NCBI GenBank assembly: GCA_913057515.1
Contig: CAJXOJ010000011.1
Span: 1 to 64,000, forward strand
DNA: 64,000 nt
Source of the DNA: an uncultured Cycloclasticus sp.
Lineage (GTDB): Bacteria > Pseudomonadota > Gammaproteobacteria > Methylococcales > Cycloclasticaceae
Reading direction: 5' to 3'
Part shown: piece by piece, positions 37,715 through 47,238 of the stretch
How positions within the stretch are numbered: position 1 is the first letter of the stretch
Layout: every line of letters starts with the position of its first letter
The notes under the pieces: generated by a model
The model's database searches: none
What the model was told of the DNA's origin: nothing
The model's input: the letters and a program-made list of their open reading frames with translations, nothing else
Position numbers and translations under genes: made by a program

Positions 37715-39646
37715 TTACTGACTCTTTTCAATTTTTTGAATGGCATCTTTCAGTTCTTGTATATGCAGGCTGTAATCGCGTTTTAGCCTTGGGTTTTTAT
37801 TCGCCTGTTCAATTTGATCTAATACAATGCTTGCCGCTACCGGTTGCTTAAGCGCTAAGAAAATATTCCCCATTTCAAATAATGGGTTTATAAACGTCTT
37901 ATTTAAATTAAATGCTTGTTGGTGTGCGTTGATGGCGCCCAATGTGTTGCCTGTTGTTAAATAGGCTTTGGCTAAAAAGTAGTGATAAGTGGATGCTTGT
38001 TGAGTCGGACCTAGTTTTTTTAAGATAACCGTTAGCCACTCAATGAAATAAGGTTGCAATGGTTTGAAGGCCTCATTAGTTAGGTGGGTGCTAATATGTG
38101 CTAAAGCAATTTGTGTTGAGGCGGAAAAAGGATTCTCCTTTAGCTTACTTTTAATTTCATTGATTAGCTCATCACTTAACGGTTTTTTTAATAAAGCTGC
38201 CAATACCAGACTGTTGATGGCATAAGAGCTTTCAGTAGGGGCTAGTTTTCGAGCGATATTAATGGCGTCTTCTGCCACTTTATAATGTTGGGTTTTATAG
38301 GCGGTGTTACTTAGTAGAGCTTGTGTGGCAGGTGATTTAGGGTGGTGGGAAGCTTCGTATTGGGCGAGGTGAAAATTATCCTTCCATTCATAACTACGAA
38401 GCGTTGTTGTTAGCGCGAATATAATAAAAAAGCCTCCACAGACTAGAGCATATCTTTTTTTATTAAACGGCTGGCTATGAATAAGTAGCCCTGTTAACGC
38501 AATAATAATCCCGATTGAGGCAAAATGGTTGCGGTGTTCATGAGCGATTTCAAGGCCAAAAATAGTGGATTCCATTAAGTGAGCGGTAAAAAAAAGTAAT
38601 ATACCAAAGGCAAATAAGGGTTTTTTCTCTCTTGCTTGGATGGCAACAATGATAAGGCTAACGATAAAAATAAGTGCGACGAGGGTTGTCCAAGGGTCAA
38701 TAATCGAGCTAGAAAGAACGATATCATCATGAAAAAGCCCAAGAGCATTAATGCGAGGCAAAACAATGAGCGAGATATAAAAGCACAGGACTCTAGCTTC
38801 TGTGAGTGCTCGTTCAGTTAAAGTAAAGGCTCTATTGTCATAGCCATTGTTGGCATAATTTAAAACATAAAGTCCTAGTGCAATGGTTATTAGGCTTAGG
38901 CTTAAGCCAATGGCCCGTTTGTTTCGTTGGGATAAGCTGCTAACCAAAGTCCAAGGTGATTTTTGGTAAAAAAATACCCATTCAATTAATAAGCAATAAA
39001 GCGGGATTAGCAGAGCGTTCTCTTTGCTGAAAATAGCGAGTAGAAAGCTGATAAAGCTTGCTGAATAAAACATGGTGTTTTTAAACGCGCCAGGTTGACT
39101 GTTGCACCGTGCTTTAAGATAAAAAATAAGTGTAGCTAAAGTGAATAAAGTGCTTAAAGACGTCATTCTTTGCACGATATACAGGACGCTGGTTAGGTTA
39201 ATGGGATGGACGGCCCACAACAAAGCGATTGAAAAAGCAATAAAAGCCAGCGCTTGGCTTCTAATGGCGGTGCTTTTTTGAACGCTCGGTAGTTGTATAA
39301 TTTGTAGGTAAAAAATAAAGAGTAGCCAGGCACATAAAACTTGGATGACAACGTTGGTTATTTTGAATGAAAAAGCGTGATAGCCTTCTGCGAAATAGTA
39401 GTTAAGCGCGAAGCTTAGCATAGCAATGGGCCTTTTTAGTGGTCCAGCCATGCCTGACATGGCAGCATCAATTAGGTTGGGTGTGTTTAGCTGGGTAAGT
39501 CTTAGCTGGGTGTTGTTTTGTATGTTTTCGTGGTCATCAAAAACAAAAGACCCGAACATGCCTTGTTGATAAATCAGAGTAGTTGCTAGGGCTATAGTAA
39601 AAAAGAAAAAAGCGAACAGATTTTTTGAAGAAGCGGGTGTGGTCAT
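37715..39646 (-). CDS. Multi-spanning GT-C-like membrane protein with C-terminal TPRs (candidate pilin glycosyltransferase)
   Basis: The 643-residue protein has an N-terminal membrane region of about ten or more helices (residues 10-410) and a soluble C-terminal region with helix pairs typical of TPRs (about 425-640). The first loop has FVFDDHENIQNN (DDH at 37-39), and later HPINLTSVLYIVQR (147-160). Both are features of TMTC-like GT-C glycosyltransferases. It lies directly downstream of the pilin gene with a terminator between them. A role in modifying the pilin is inferred from fold and position. It is not homologous by eye to TfpO or PglL ligases. Confidence 0.75.
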   Translation of the reverse strand: MTTPASSKNLFAFFFFTIALATTLIYQQGMFGSFVFDDHENIQNNTQLRLTQLNTPNLIDAAMSGMAGPLKRPIAMLSFALNYYFAEGYHAFSFKITNVVIQVLCAWLLFIFYLQIIQLPSVQKSTAIRSQALAFIAFSIALLWAVHPINLTSVLYIVQRMTSLSTLFTLATLIFYLKARCNSQPGAFKNTMFYSASFISFLLAIFSKENALLIPLYCLLIEWVFFYQKSPWTLVSSLSQRNKRAIGLSLSLITIALGLYVLNYANNGYDNRAFTLTERALTEARVLCFYISLIVLPRINALGLFHDDIVLSSSIIDPWTTLVALIFIVSLIIVAIQAREKKPLFAFGILLFFTAHLMESTIFGLEIAHEHRNHFASIGIIIALTGLLIHSQPFNKKRYALVCGGFFIIFALTTTLRSYEWKDNFHLAQYEASHHPKSPATQALLSNTAYKTQHYKVAEDAINIARKLAPTESSYAINSLVLAALLKKPLSDELINEIKSKLKENPFSASTQIALAHISTHLTNEAFKPLQPYFIEWLTVILKKLGPTQQASTYHYFLAKAYLTTGNTLGAINAHQQAFNLNKTFINPLFEMGNIFLALKQPVAASIVLDQIEQANKNPRLKRDYSLHIQELKDAIQKIEKSQ

Positions 39647-39671
39647 AACTATGAATATAGTTAACAGAAAT

Positions 39672-39702
39672 AAAAAAGGCGACCATTTGGCCGCCTTTTT
39701 TT
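39672..39702 (-). terminator. Terminator after pilA
   Basis: The stem AAAAAAGGCG/CGCCTTTTTT has an inner CC/GG pairing and a T-run on the minus strand. It lies between the pilin stop and the glycosyltransferase-like gene, so the latter is read by read-through or from its own promoter. Confidence 0.88.
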
Positions 39703-39707
39703 TATAC

Positions 39708-40163
39708 TTAAGATTTAGGTAAGAACTTAGCCGGCATGTCGACTGAGTCTATGCTCCACTCTAATGCTGAACGACCCTTTGACTCTGGAGTCATAGTGTA
39801 TGTCTTATCTGCAGCATCCCCTAACTCTGGTAGACCTCTAAGTTCTATAGTAATTACACCATTAGTGCCCACAGTGACACTTGAAGCATATTTTGCGCCA
39901 TATGAAACAGGTAATGAGATTCCCACTTCATCATTGCTGTCCGCGCCATTTAATGTGCCTTTTTCACTAAAATAAATATCAACCGCTGTTTTAGCTGGGC
40001 CTGACATAGAAGCGGCTTCACTGACCTTTGCCTTAATTGTATAGTCAGAATAAGCGGGAATCGCAATTGCCGCCAAAATGCCAATAATCGCCACTACGAT
40101 CATGAGTTCAATCAGGGTAAAACCTTTTTGAGCGGTATGTTTCATTGTTTGTAAGTTTTTCAT
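39708..40163 (-). CDS. pilA: Type IV major pilin, cysteine-free
   Basis: The 151-residue prepilin has a 14-residue leader ending KG, cut before FTLIELMIVVAIIGILAAIA. Glu5 of the mature protein is present, as in type IVa pilins. There is no cysteine at all, so the usual C-terminal disulfide loop is absent, and the chain ends FLPKS. AAGGA is eight bases before the ATG. A sigma-54-like promoter and pilSR lie upstream. It forms the pilus for twitching, attachment or DNA uptake. The symbol reflects context, since no alignment was run. Confidence 0.93.
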   Translation of the reverse strand: MKNLQTMKHTAQKGFTLIELMIVVAIIGILAAIAIPAYSDYTIKAKVSEAASMSGPAKTAVDIYFSEKGTLNGADSNDEVGISLPVSYGAKYASSVTVGTNGVITIELRGLPELGDAADKTYTMTPESKGRSALEWSIDSVDMPAKFLPKS

Positions 40164-40211
40164 TGTTTATTTCCTTATTAAAATATTGTTAGTTTTCTTG
40201 CATGGTATATA

Positions 40212-40229
40212 AAGCATTAAGTGTGCCGA
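40212..40229 (-). promoter_or_regulatory. Sigma-54-type promoter of pilA
   Basis: On the minus strand the sequence CGGCACACTTAATGCT has GG and GC separated by exactly ten bases, matching the -24/-12 sigma-54 consensus TGGCAC-N5-TTGC with two mismatches. It lies about 50 bases upstream of the pilA ATG. The NtrC-type activator PilR is encoded directly upstream. Confidence 0.75.
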
Positions 40230-40325
40230 GTAGCCTCTTAATACAGTATTTTTTTAACGAATTGATTTTTATAGATAAAATCAAATTCCATTTTGCTTCG
40301 TTAGTATGCTCAGGCAAAGAAAGGT

Positions 40326-40354
40326 CATAAAGTGACGCTATGGGTCACTTTATG
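40326..40354 (-). terminator. Hairpin immediately after pilR
   Basis: The perfect 11-bp inverted repeat CATAAAGTGAC/GTCACTTTATG with a 7-base loop starts at the pilR stop codon. It lacks a clear T-run, so it may be a weak terminator or a message-stabilising stem that separates pilSR from pilA. Confidence 0.55.
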
Positions 40355-41725
40355 TCAATCGTTCAGGCCTAATTTTTTTAAGCGATAACGCAACGCGCGA
40401 AAGGTGATGCCAAGTTCTTTGGCGGCGGCTGTTTTATTCCAGCGTGTTTTTTCTAGCGCATTGGTGATGGCTTCTTTCTCTAAGCTGTCAAGATAGTCTT
40501 CTAACGGTGCTTCTTGACTTGGGAGACTTGTTTTTTGTGCTGGGTTTTTAATACCGCTAGTCTGGGCGGCAGCGTCTTTAATATTATTGGGCAGTTGTAA
40601 GTCTGTTTGATGAATAATGCCGTTTTCACAAAGAGTGAAAGCGCGTTCGAGTATATTTTCTAATTCACGCACATTACCGGGAAAAGTGTATTGAGCGAGT
40701 GCTTTTAACGCAGTGTCGGTGAGCTTGGTCGGGCTATTATTCTCGGCGTTTAGTTTTTGTAAAATGTGTTTGGTCAGCTGTGTAATATCTTCTGCACGTT
40801 CGCGTAGAGGAGGTAACGGTAGCTCGATAACATTAATTCTATAATATAAATCTTGCCGAAAACTGCCTTGCTCAACTAACTGAGGAAGGTTTTTATGGGT
40901 GGCGCTTAATATCCTTACGTCAATGGGTTGTTCTGTATCGCTGCCAATGGGGCGAATGCTTTTTTCTTGAATTGCACGTAATAATTTAACTTGCATATGC
41001 AGAGGTAAATCGGCAACTTCATCTAAAAATAAGGTGCCGCCACTGGCTGTTTGAAAAAGACCTGGTTTGTCAGCAATGGCACCGGTGAAACTGCCTTTTT
41101 TATGACCAAAAAACTCACTCTCCATGAGTTCCTGTGGAATAGCGCCACAGTTTATTGGTACAAAGGCTTGATGCGATCGTGGACCTTTTTCATGAATCAG
41201 CTTGGCGACCAACTCTTTACCGGTTCCAGACTCACCGCTGATGTAGATCGGTGCTTGGCTACGAGCCAGCTTGGCAATTTTTGCACGTACGTTTGCCATC
41301 ACAACGGAGTCACCTAATAGTTGATCTCGGCTGCGCCTATCAACGGGTTCTGTTGGGTCGTTAATTTTAATAGCAGAGCTTACGAGACTTTTTAAGCTTT
41401 TGAGATCTACAGGCTTGGAAACAAAATCAAAAGCGCCAAGCTTTAATGCCTTGACTGCAATGTCCATACTGCCAAAGGCAGTAATAACGGCAGTGGGTAG
41501 ATTGGGGTTGTTTTTTTGGATGTGTTTAACGAGTTCTAGGCCATTCCCATCCGGCAATTGAAGGTCTGTTAGACAAATATCAAAGGCGTGTGTTTTTAGT
41601 AATCTTTTTGCTGCGGCTAAGTCTTGTGCTGGTTTGCTCGAAATATTCATGCGAGACAGAGTGATTTCTAATAACTCAAGAATATCGGGTTCGTCGTCAA
41701 CAATAAGAGCAAGCGCTTGGGTCAT
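40355..41725 (-). CDS. pilR: PilR, NtrC-family response regulator
   Basis: The 456-residue protein has a receiver domain with DD at 10-11 and phospho-acceptor Asp54 (CLTDLQLPDG), an AAA+ domain with Walker A GESGTGKE, the sigma-54-contact loop GSFTGA, Walker B TLFLDEVADL, and FPGNVRELEN. It ends with a Fis-type HTH (NKTAAAKELGITFRALRYRLKKLGL, about 430-454). It should activate the sigma-54 promoter of pilA when phosphorylated by PilS. It lies six bases after pilS. Confidence 0.95.
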   Translation of the reverse strand: MTQALALIVDDEPDILELLEITLSRMNISSKPAQDLAAAKRLLKTHAFDICLTDLQLPDGNGLELVKHIQKNNPNLPTAVITAFGSMDIAVKALKLGAFDFVSKPVDLKSLKSLVSSAIKINDPTEPVDRRSRDQLLGDSVVMANVRAKIAKLARSQAPIYISGESGTGKELVAKLIHEKGPRSHQAFVPINCGAIPQELMESEFFGHKKGSFTGAIADKPGLFQTASGGTLFLDEVADLPLHMQVKLLRAIQEKSIRPIGSDTEQPIDVRILSATHKNLPQLVEQGSFRQDLYYRINVIELPLPPLRERAEDITQLTKHILQKLNAENNSPTKLTDTALKALAQYTFPGNVRELENILERAFTLCENGIIHQTDLQLPNNIKDAAAQTSGIKNPAQKTSLPSQEAPLEDYLDSLEKEAITNALEKTRWNKTAAAKELGITFRALRYRLKKLGLND

Positions 41726-41731
41726 AATGTG

Positions 41732-43363
41732 TTAAGTGTTGTTAATTAATAAGGTGAACGTACTGCCACCAGCCGCGTTAACTGAATAGATTAATTTAGC
41801 ATGATTTAGTTCGGCGAGTTGACTGGAAATATATAAACCTAGCCCCGTTCCAGAGCTGGAGGTGGTAAAAAATGGCTCAAAAATTTGCAAAGCGATGGTT
41901 TCTTCGATGCCTGTCCCATTATCGGTGATGCAAATAAAGTTACGTTGAGTGGCTTTATTAATGCCGCAACGGATTTCAATAAATGGTTGGGAGGGATTGC
42001 GCTGTCCATACTTTAGTGCATTACTACAAAGGTTGTCGATAATCTGTTTTAAGTGATTTTTATCAAATTGAATGTGGTTTATCTTATGGCTGACTTTAAT
42101 CACTATAGGGGATTCAGTTAAGCCAAACTGTTCCTTGAACTGTTCGTCAAACTCGGTAAGCCAATTTGATAGACGGATGTTTTCAATATGGCTATCTTCT
42201 TGCTTTGAAAGTTGAAGAATGCTTTTCACGATACTGTTCACGCGGCCTGTATGGTTGTGAATAATGTCGAGTAATCGTCGGTCTTCTTTTTCAATGGAGG
42301 GAGATTCGGATAATAACTCACCCGCGTGACTTATTGCGCCGAGAGGGTTACGAATTTCATGTGCGATACTGGCGGTTAAGCGACCTAGTGAGGCCAGTTT
42401 TCCTTGTTGGATTTGTTGGTCTAACGAGGAAAGGTCGTCTAAAAAGATAATGTAGGCGCTGTAGGTAAACGTATCAAGCTGGTTGAAATGTAGTTTTATT
42501 CTGGGCGTGTTACTGCTAGCAGCGAGAATAGCCGAGTTTTCATTGGGTGACCGTAGCCATCGCTTAAATAGTTGAGAGCTTTCAGTAGAAATATCTGATA
42601 AAGAGGCACCAGTGGTGAGTTTTAGCCCCAGTAGGGTATTGGCGGCTTGGTTTGTAAGACGAATCGTTTGGTATTGATCGATAACAATAATGCCGGATTG
42701 AAGGTGTTTAATGATGTAATCATTCAGTTGAATAAGGTCATCAATTTCACGGCTTTGTTCTAGGGCTAGCTGTTCAGATGTTTCAACGCGTTTGGCTAGC
42801 ACCAAGGCAAGTATAGCAATGGTGAAAAAAGAGGCGCTGAGTACACCTGCGTACATATAGGCGGTCTTTGCAAAGACATCGCCTATATCGGCATACACTT
42901 GTTCGCCGAGGACTGCAAAGGTAGCGATAGCAGCGAAAACGAGTGCGCATTGCCCGCCTGCTAATAAACCACCTGCTGCAATGCTGACGGCAAGAAGTAT
43001 TCCAAGTCCGCTGGTGATGCCGCCACTAGCATGCATTAAGAGTGTTAGGAGAAGAATGTCGCTGATAATCTTGAGTTGGACTTGTCGAGCGTAAGGAATG
43101 TATGGTTTACGAATAAAGACCGTGCTAAAAAATATAAAAGCCAAATATGTTAGGCTGACGGACTGGAACAAAGTAGCATTGCTTTGGCCGAAAATAGAAG
43201 GGCCTGTGTGGCTGATAAAGAGCCCAAAAAAGGCTAACGAAAGAACCATCTGATAAGCATGGAAAACTTTAAGGGTTCGCCAAGCTTGTTCGGCCGGCAG
43301 GTAGAAACCGCTCCCAAATGGGCAGGTTTTTACAAATTCGCTTTGTTTCGGTGCAGAATGCAT
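41732..43363 (-). CDS. pilS: PilS, membrane sensor histidine kinase
   Basis: The 543-residue protein has about six transmembrane helices in the first 200 residues, a PAS-like region (about 215-310), a HisKA domain with the H-box ASIAHEIRNPLGAISH, and an ATPase domain with N-box DNLCSNALKYG and G-box DNGTGIEE and GTGLGLYIS. It is the partner of PilR in pilin gene control. In pseudomonads PilS senses pilin in the membrane, and that role is inferred here. It is divergent from sucC. Confidence 0.94.
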   Translation of the reverse strand: MHSAPKQSEFVKTCPFGSGFYLPAEQAWRTLKVFHAYQMVLSLAFFGLFISHTGPSIFGQSNATLFQSVSLTYLAFIFFSTVFIRKPYIPYARQVQLKIISDILLLTLLMHASGGITSGLGILLAVSIAAGGLLAGGQCALVFAAIATFAVLGEQVYADIGDVFAKTAYMYAGVLSASFFTIAILALVLAKRVETSEQLALEQSREIDDLIQLNDYIIKHLQSGIIVIDQYQTIRLTNQAANTLLGLKLTTGASLSDISTESSQLFKRWLRSPNENSAILAASSNTPRIKLHFNQLDTFTYSAYIIFLDDLSSLDQQIQQGKLASLGRLTASIAHEIRNPLGAISHAGELLSESPSIEKEDRRLLDIIHNHTGRVNSIVKSILQLSKQEDSHIENIRLSNWLTEFDEQFKEQFGLTESPIVIKVSHKINHIQFDKNHLKQIIDNLCSNALKYGQRNPSQPFIEIRCGINKATQRNFICITDNGTGIEETIALQIFEPFFTTSSSGTGLGLYISSQLAELNHAKLIYSVNAAGGSTFTLLINNT

Positions 43364-43457
43364 GGGCTTATTTATAGCTAGGCGGCTGATTTAAGCTTTA
43401 AAATCAATTAGAATAGCTGAGTTAAGTTAGTCATAGATTAATAATAGAGGAATTTGA

Positions 43458-44618
43458 ATGAATTTACATGAGTATCAAGCAAAACAAGTGTTTGCTGAGT
43501 TTGGCGTGCCAGTGCCGGTTGGGAAGCCAGCACGTTCAGTAACTGAAGCCGTTAATGTTGCAAAAGAATTGGGCGGTGATTGTTGGGTCGTTAAAGCCCA
43601 AGTTCACGCTGGTGGCCGCGGCAAAGCGGGTGGTGTCAAATTATGTAAAGGCATTGCTGAAGTTGAAGAGTACAGCAATAAGTTATTGGGCTCACGTTTA
43701 GTTACTCCGCAAACAGATGCTGAAGGTTTGCCGATTGAAATGTTGATTGTAGAAGAAGTGAAACCTATTGAGCGCGAGTTGTACTTAAGTGCCGTGGTTG
43801 ATCGTGCTACCAAACGTATTATGTTTATGGCGTCTGAAGCAGGCGGTATGGACATTGAAGAAGTCGCTGAAGAAACGCCAGAAAAGATTTTATTGGCGGC
43901 GGTTGATCCTTCTGCGGGTTTACAGCCTTATCAGAGCCGTGATATCGCATTTAAAATGGGTCTTGAAGGCAAGCAAGTTGGTCAATTGTTTAAAGTCATG
44001 TCTGGTCTGCTAAACATGTTCATAGCAAAAGACGCTAGCCAAGTTGAAATTAATCCACTCATCGTTAATGGTGATGGCGACTTAATTGCATTGGATGCGA
44101 AAGTTAACTTAGATGATAACGCGGCTTACCGTCACCCTGATATGGTGGCTATGCGTGATCCATCTCAAGAAGATGAAAAAGAATACTTGGCGCAACAGCA
44201 TGAGCTGAACTACATCACTTTAAACGGCAGTATTGGCTGCATGGTTAATGGTGCGGGTTTGGCAATGGCGACCATGGATCTCGTTAAACTTGAAGGTGGT
44301 TTCCCAGCAAACTTCCTTGACGTTGGTGGTGGTGCAACGGCTGAGCGTGTTGCTGAAGCCTTTAAATTGATTTTGTCTGACGACAAAGTGAAAGTGGTTT
44401 TGGTTAATATTTTTGGTGGCATCGTTCGTTGTAACTTAATCGCTGAAGGCATCATTGAGGCAGTTAAAGAAGTTGGCGTAAATGTCCCCGTTGTTGTTCG
44501 TTTAGAAGGCACGAATGCTGATCAAGGTCGCGAGCTGTTGAAAGAATCAGGTTTAGATATTATTGCTGCTGATGATTTAACGCTAGCTGCTCAAGCCGCC
44601 GTTAAAGCCGCATCTTAA
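43458..44618 (+). CDS. sucC: SucC, succinyl-CoA synthetase beta subunit
   Basis: The 386-residue ADP-forming subunit begins [20 protein letters not shown], with an ATP-grasp domain ([18 protein letters not shown]) and the C-terminal phospho-loop [18 protein letters not shown]. Together with SucD it converts succinyl-CoA to succinate with substrate-level phosphorylation. The AGAGGAA site is upstream. It is 13 bases before sucD, and both end at a strong terminator, so the pair forms a two-gene operon separate from sucAB. Confidence 0.97.
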   Translation: MNLHEYQAKQVFAEFGVPVPVGKPARSVTEAVNVAKELGGDCWVVKAQVHAGGRGKAGGVKLCKGIAEVEEYSNKLLGSRLVTPQTDAEGLPIEMLIVEEVKPIERELYLSAVVDRATKRIMFMASEAGGMDIEEVAEETPEKILLAAVDPSAGLQPYQSRDIAFKMGLEGKQVGQLFKVMSGLLNMFIAKDASQVEINPLIVNGDGDLIALDAKVNLDDNAAYRHPDMVAMRDPSQEDEKEYLAQQHELNYITLNGSIGCMVNGAGLAMATMDLVKLEGGFPANFLDVGGGATAERVAEAFKLILSDDKVKVVLVNIFGGIVRCNLIAEGIIEAVKEVGVNVPVVVRLEGTNADQGRELLKESGLDIIAADDLTLAAQAAVKAAS

Positions 44619-44631
44619 TTTAGAGGTTCAT

Positions 44632-45504
44632 ATGAGTATTTTAATTAATAAAGACACAAAAGTAATTTGCCAAGGTTTTACTGGCAAGCAAGGAACATTC
44701 CATTCAGAGCAAGCAATTGCCTATGGTACAAAAATGGTTGGTGGTGTGACACCGGGCCGTGGCGGTGAAACGCATTTAAATCTACCTGTTTTCAATACAG
44801 TGGCAGATGCAGTTAAAGAAACTGGTGCAACGGCCACTATGATCTATGTGCCACCTCCGTTCGCTGCGGATGCTATTTTAGAAGCCGCCGCGGGTGGTAT
44901 TGAAGTGATTGTATGTATTACTGAAGGTATCCCCGTATTGGATATGATGAAAGTCAAGTCAGCACTTGAGCAGTATGAAAATACCGTATTAATTGGCCCT
45001 AACTGCCCAGGTGTTATCACACCGGGTGAATGTAAAATTGGCATTATGCCTGGCTTTATTCACCAAGCGGGTAGTATTGGTGTGGTCTCACGTTCAGGTA
45101 CATTAACGTATGAAGCCGTTCATCAAACAACCACAGCTGGCTTAGGCCAAAGTACTTGTGTGGGTATTGGTGGTGATCCGATTCACGGCATGAACTTTAT
45201 CGACGTTATTTCACGTTTTGAAGCGGATGAAAACACCAAAGGTATTATCATGGTGGGTGAAATTGGTGGAACAGCTGAAGAAGAAGCAGCTGAGTACATT
45301 AAAAATAATGTAACTAAGCCTGTTGTTGGTTATATTGCAGGCGTTACAGCGCCTCCAGGCAAGCGTATGGGCCATGCTGGTGCGATTGTTTCTGGTGGAC
45401 AAGGGACTGCCGAAGCTAAATTTGCAGCCTTAGAAGCTGCGGGTGTTCACATTGTGAAATCACCCACTGAAATGGGCGCAAAAATGAAAGAAATTTTAGG
45501 CTAA
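44632..45504 (+). CDS. sucD: SucD, succinyl-CoA synthetase alpha subunit
   Basis: The 290-residue subunit begins [24 protein letters not shown] with the CoA-binding Rossmann part, and has the phosphohistidine in [18 protein letters not shown]. It forms the active complex with SucC. Length is the same as or close to E. coli SucD (289). It ends 28 bases before a terminator. Confidence 0.97.
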   Translation: MSILINKDTKVICQGFTGKQGTFHSEQAIAYGTKMVGGVTPGRGGETHLNLPVFNTVADAVKETGATATMIYVPPPFAADAILEAAAGGIEVIVCITEGIPVLDMMKVKSALEQYENTVLIGPNCPGVITPGECKIGIMPGFIHQAGSIGVVSRSGTLTYEAVHQTTTAGLGQSTCVGIGGDPIHGMNFIDVISRFEADENTKGIIMVGEIGGTAEEEAAEYIKNNVTKPVVGYIAGVTAPPGKRMGHAGAIVSGGQGTAEAKFAALEAAGVHIVKSPTEMGAKMKEILG

Positions 45505-45532
45505 ATTTAGCGTTAAAATTTAAAGTAGTACG

Positions 45533-45563
45533 AAAAGGGCTGTAAACTATACAGCCCTTTTTT
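45533..45563 (+). terminator. Terminator of sucCD
   Basis: The stem AAAAGGGCTGT/ACAGCCCTTTT has a seven-base loop and is followed by further T residues. Confidence 0.92.
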
Positions 45564-45594
45564 ATGCCTGTGACTAATAAGTAGACGCGCCATT

Positions 45595-47217
45595 ATGAAA
45601 ATAGCCTTAGTACAATTTAACCCCGTTGTGGGTGATTTAATCGGTAATGCTAACCGTATTATCGAATTTTGCCAGCAAGCTGTTAGCGAACAAGCAGTTG
45701 CGGCCGTGTTTCCCGAGTTAGCTATTACTGGCTACCCACCAGAAGACTTGTTGTTGCGTGAAGATTTTATAAATGCTGTTGAAAAACAGCTTGAGCGGAT
45801 ATCAACGGCTTGTCCTTTATTAACGATTATCATCGGTTATCCTGAAAAAGGTGAGGGCGTTTTATTTAATAGTGTTGCGGTTTTACAGGCTGGGGAATTA
45901 GTCGCAAATTACCGTAAACAGAACCTCCCTAATTATGGTGTGTTTGATGAGAAGCGTTACTTTCAACCTGGAACGCAGGCTCGCGTATTTAAACTCGGTT
46001 CTCAAAAAGTTGGATTAAGTATTTGTGAAGATATTTGGACGCCGCTGGTATGTGAGCAGCTAAAGCAAGCTGGTGCAAAGCTAATCATTAACTTGAATGC
46101 CTCGCCATTTGAGATCGGCAAAACAACTAAGCGAGAAAACACAGTGCTCAGCCGCGTACAAGAAACAGGGCTGCCCATTTTGTATGTTAACCAAGTGGGA
46201 GGGCAGGATGAATTGGTCTTTGATGGCAGTTCGTTTGTGATGAGTGCACAAGGAGTGGTTGTGCAACGCATGCCTTCATTTGTGGAAGAAATGCAGTATA
46301 TCGACACAGAGACGATGAATGAGCTAGCGGCTTGTAACGATGCAGTGCTTGCCTCGTCGCAACTAGAAGGTGTTTATCAAGCGCTGGTGTTAGGTGTTCG
46401 CGATTACGTAACAAAAAATGGCTTTAAAGGTGCGGTGCTTGGTTTGTCTGGCGGGATAGACTCAGCGTTGGTGTTGGCGATTGCCGCAGATGCCTTAGGT
46501 GCTGATAGTGTTGAAGTGGTATTAATGCCATCAAAATATACGGCAGATATGAGCAATGAAGATGCTATAAAGCAAGCAGAAAAGCTGGGTGTTAAACATC
46601 AAGTCATTCCGATTGAGCCGGCTATTACTGCCTTTTCTTCGATGTTAGAAAGTGCTTTTGAAGGGCTGGCTAATGATGTGACGGAAGAAAATATTCAGGC
46701 GCGAAGCCGCGGTATTTTATTGATGGCTATTTCGAATAAGAAAAGAAAAATATTACTAACGACGGGCAACAAAAGTGAAATGAGCGTAGGTTATGCGACG
46801 CTATATGGCGACATGGCAGGAGGCTTTGCACCAATTAAAGATGTACCTAAAATGCTAGTATATGCTCTCGCTAAATACCGTAATCAGTTGTCAGCGGTCA
46901 TTCCTGAGCGAGTGATTGAGCGCCCGCCTTCAGCAGAATTAGCACCCGATCAAAAAGATGAGGATAGCTTGCCTGCGTACCCAGTACTTGATGATATTCT
47001 TGAGCGCTATATTGAGCTAGATCAGTCAAGGCTGCAGATAGTAGAGGCAGGGTATGATCCGGAAGTGGTCAGTCGAGTGCTACGACTGGTAGAACAAAAC
47101 GAATATAAACGTCGCCAAGCTCCACCTGGGGTTAAAGTGACTTCTCGATCATTTGGACGTGAAAGAAGGTTCCCGATGACGTCAGGTTTTAGCCAAGTTC
47201 TTTTTTCTACAGAATAG
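45595..47217 (+). CDS. nadE: NadE, glutamine-dependent NAD+ synthetase
   Basis: The 540-residue two-domain enzyme has an N-terminal nitrilase-type amidase with FPELAITGYPPEDLL (Glu), KQNLPNYGVF (Lys) and LSICEDIWTP (Cys), and a C-terminal NH3-dependent NAD synthetase with the PP-loop LGLSGGIDSAL. It converts deamido-NAD to NAD using glutamine. It pairs functionally with NadA, found upstream in the window. Start and length match the family. Confidence 0.96.
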   Translation: MKIALVQFNPVVGDLIGNANRIIEFCQQAVSEQAVAAVFPELAITGYPPEDLLLREDFINAVEKQLERISTACPLLTIIIGYPEKGEGVLFNSVAVLQAGELVANYRKQNLPNYGVFDEKRYFQPGTQARVFKLGSQKVGLSICEDIWTPLVCEQLKQAGAKLIINLNASPFEIGKTTKRENTVLSRVQETGLPILYVNQVGGQDELVFDGSSFVMSAQGVVVQRMPSFVEEMQYIDTETMNELAACNDAVLASSQLEGVYQALVLGVRDYVTKNGFKGAVLGLSGGIDSALVLAIAADALGADSVEVVLMPSKYTADMSNEDAIKQAEKLGVKHQVIPIEPAITAFSSMLESAFEGLANDVTEENIQARSRGILLMAISNKKRKILLTTGNKSEMSVGYATLYGDMAGGFAPIKDVPKMLVYALAKYRNQLSAVIPERVIERPPSAELAPDQKDEDSLPAYPVLDDILERYIELDQSRLQIVEAGYDPEVVSRVLRLVEQNEYKRRQAPPGVKVTSRSFGRERRFPMTSGFSQVLFSTE

Positions 47218-47238
47218 CCTTCTATATACAGAGCTCGT

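Noticed and set aside
40326-40354. Possible CRP site after pilR (GTGAC...GTCAC)
   Set aside because: The spacer is seven bases and the half-sites are not TGTGA/TCACA. The long perfect arms fit a hairpin better.
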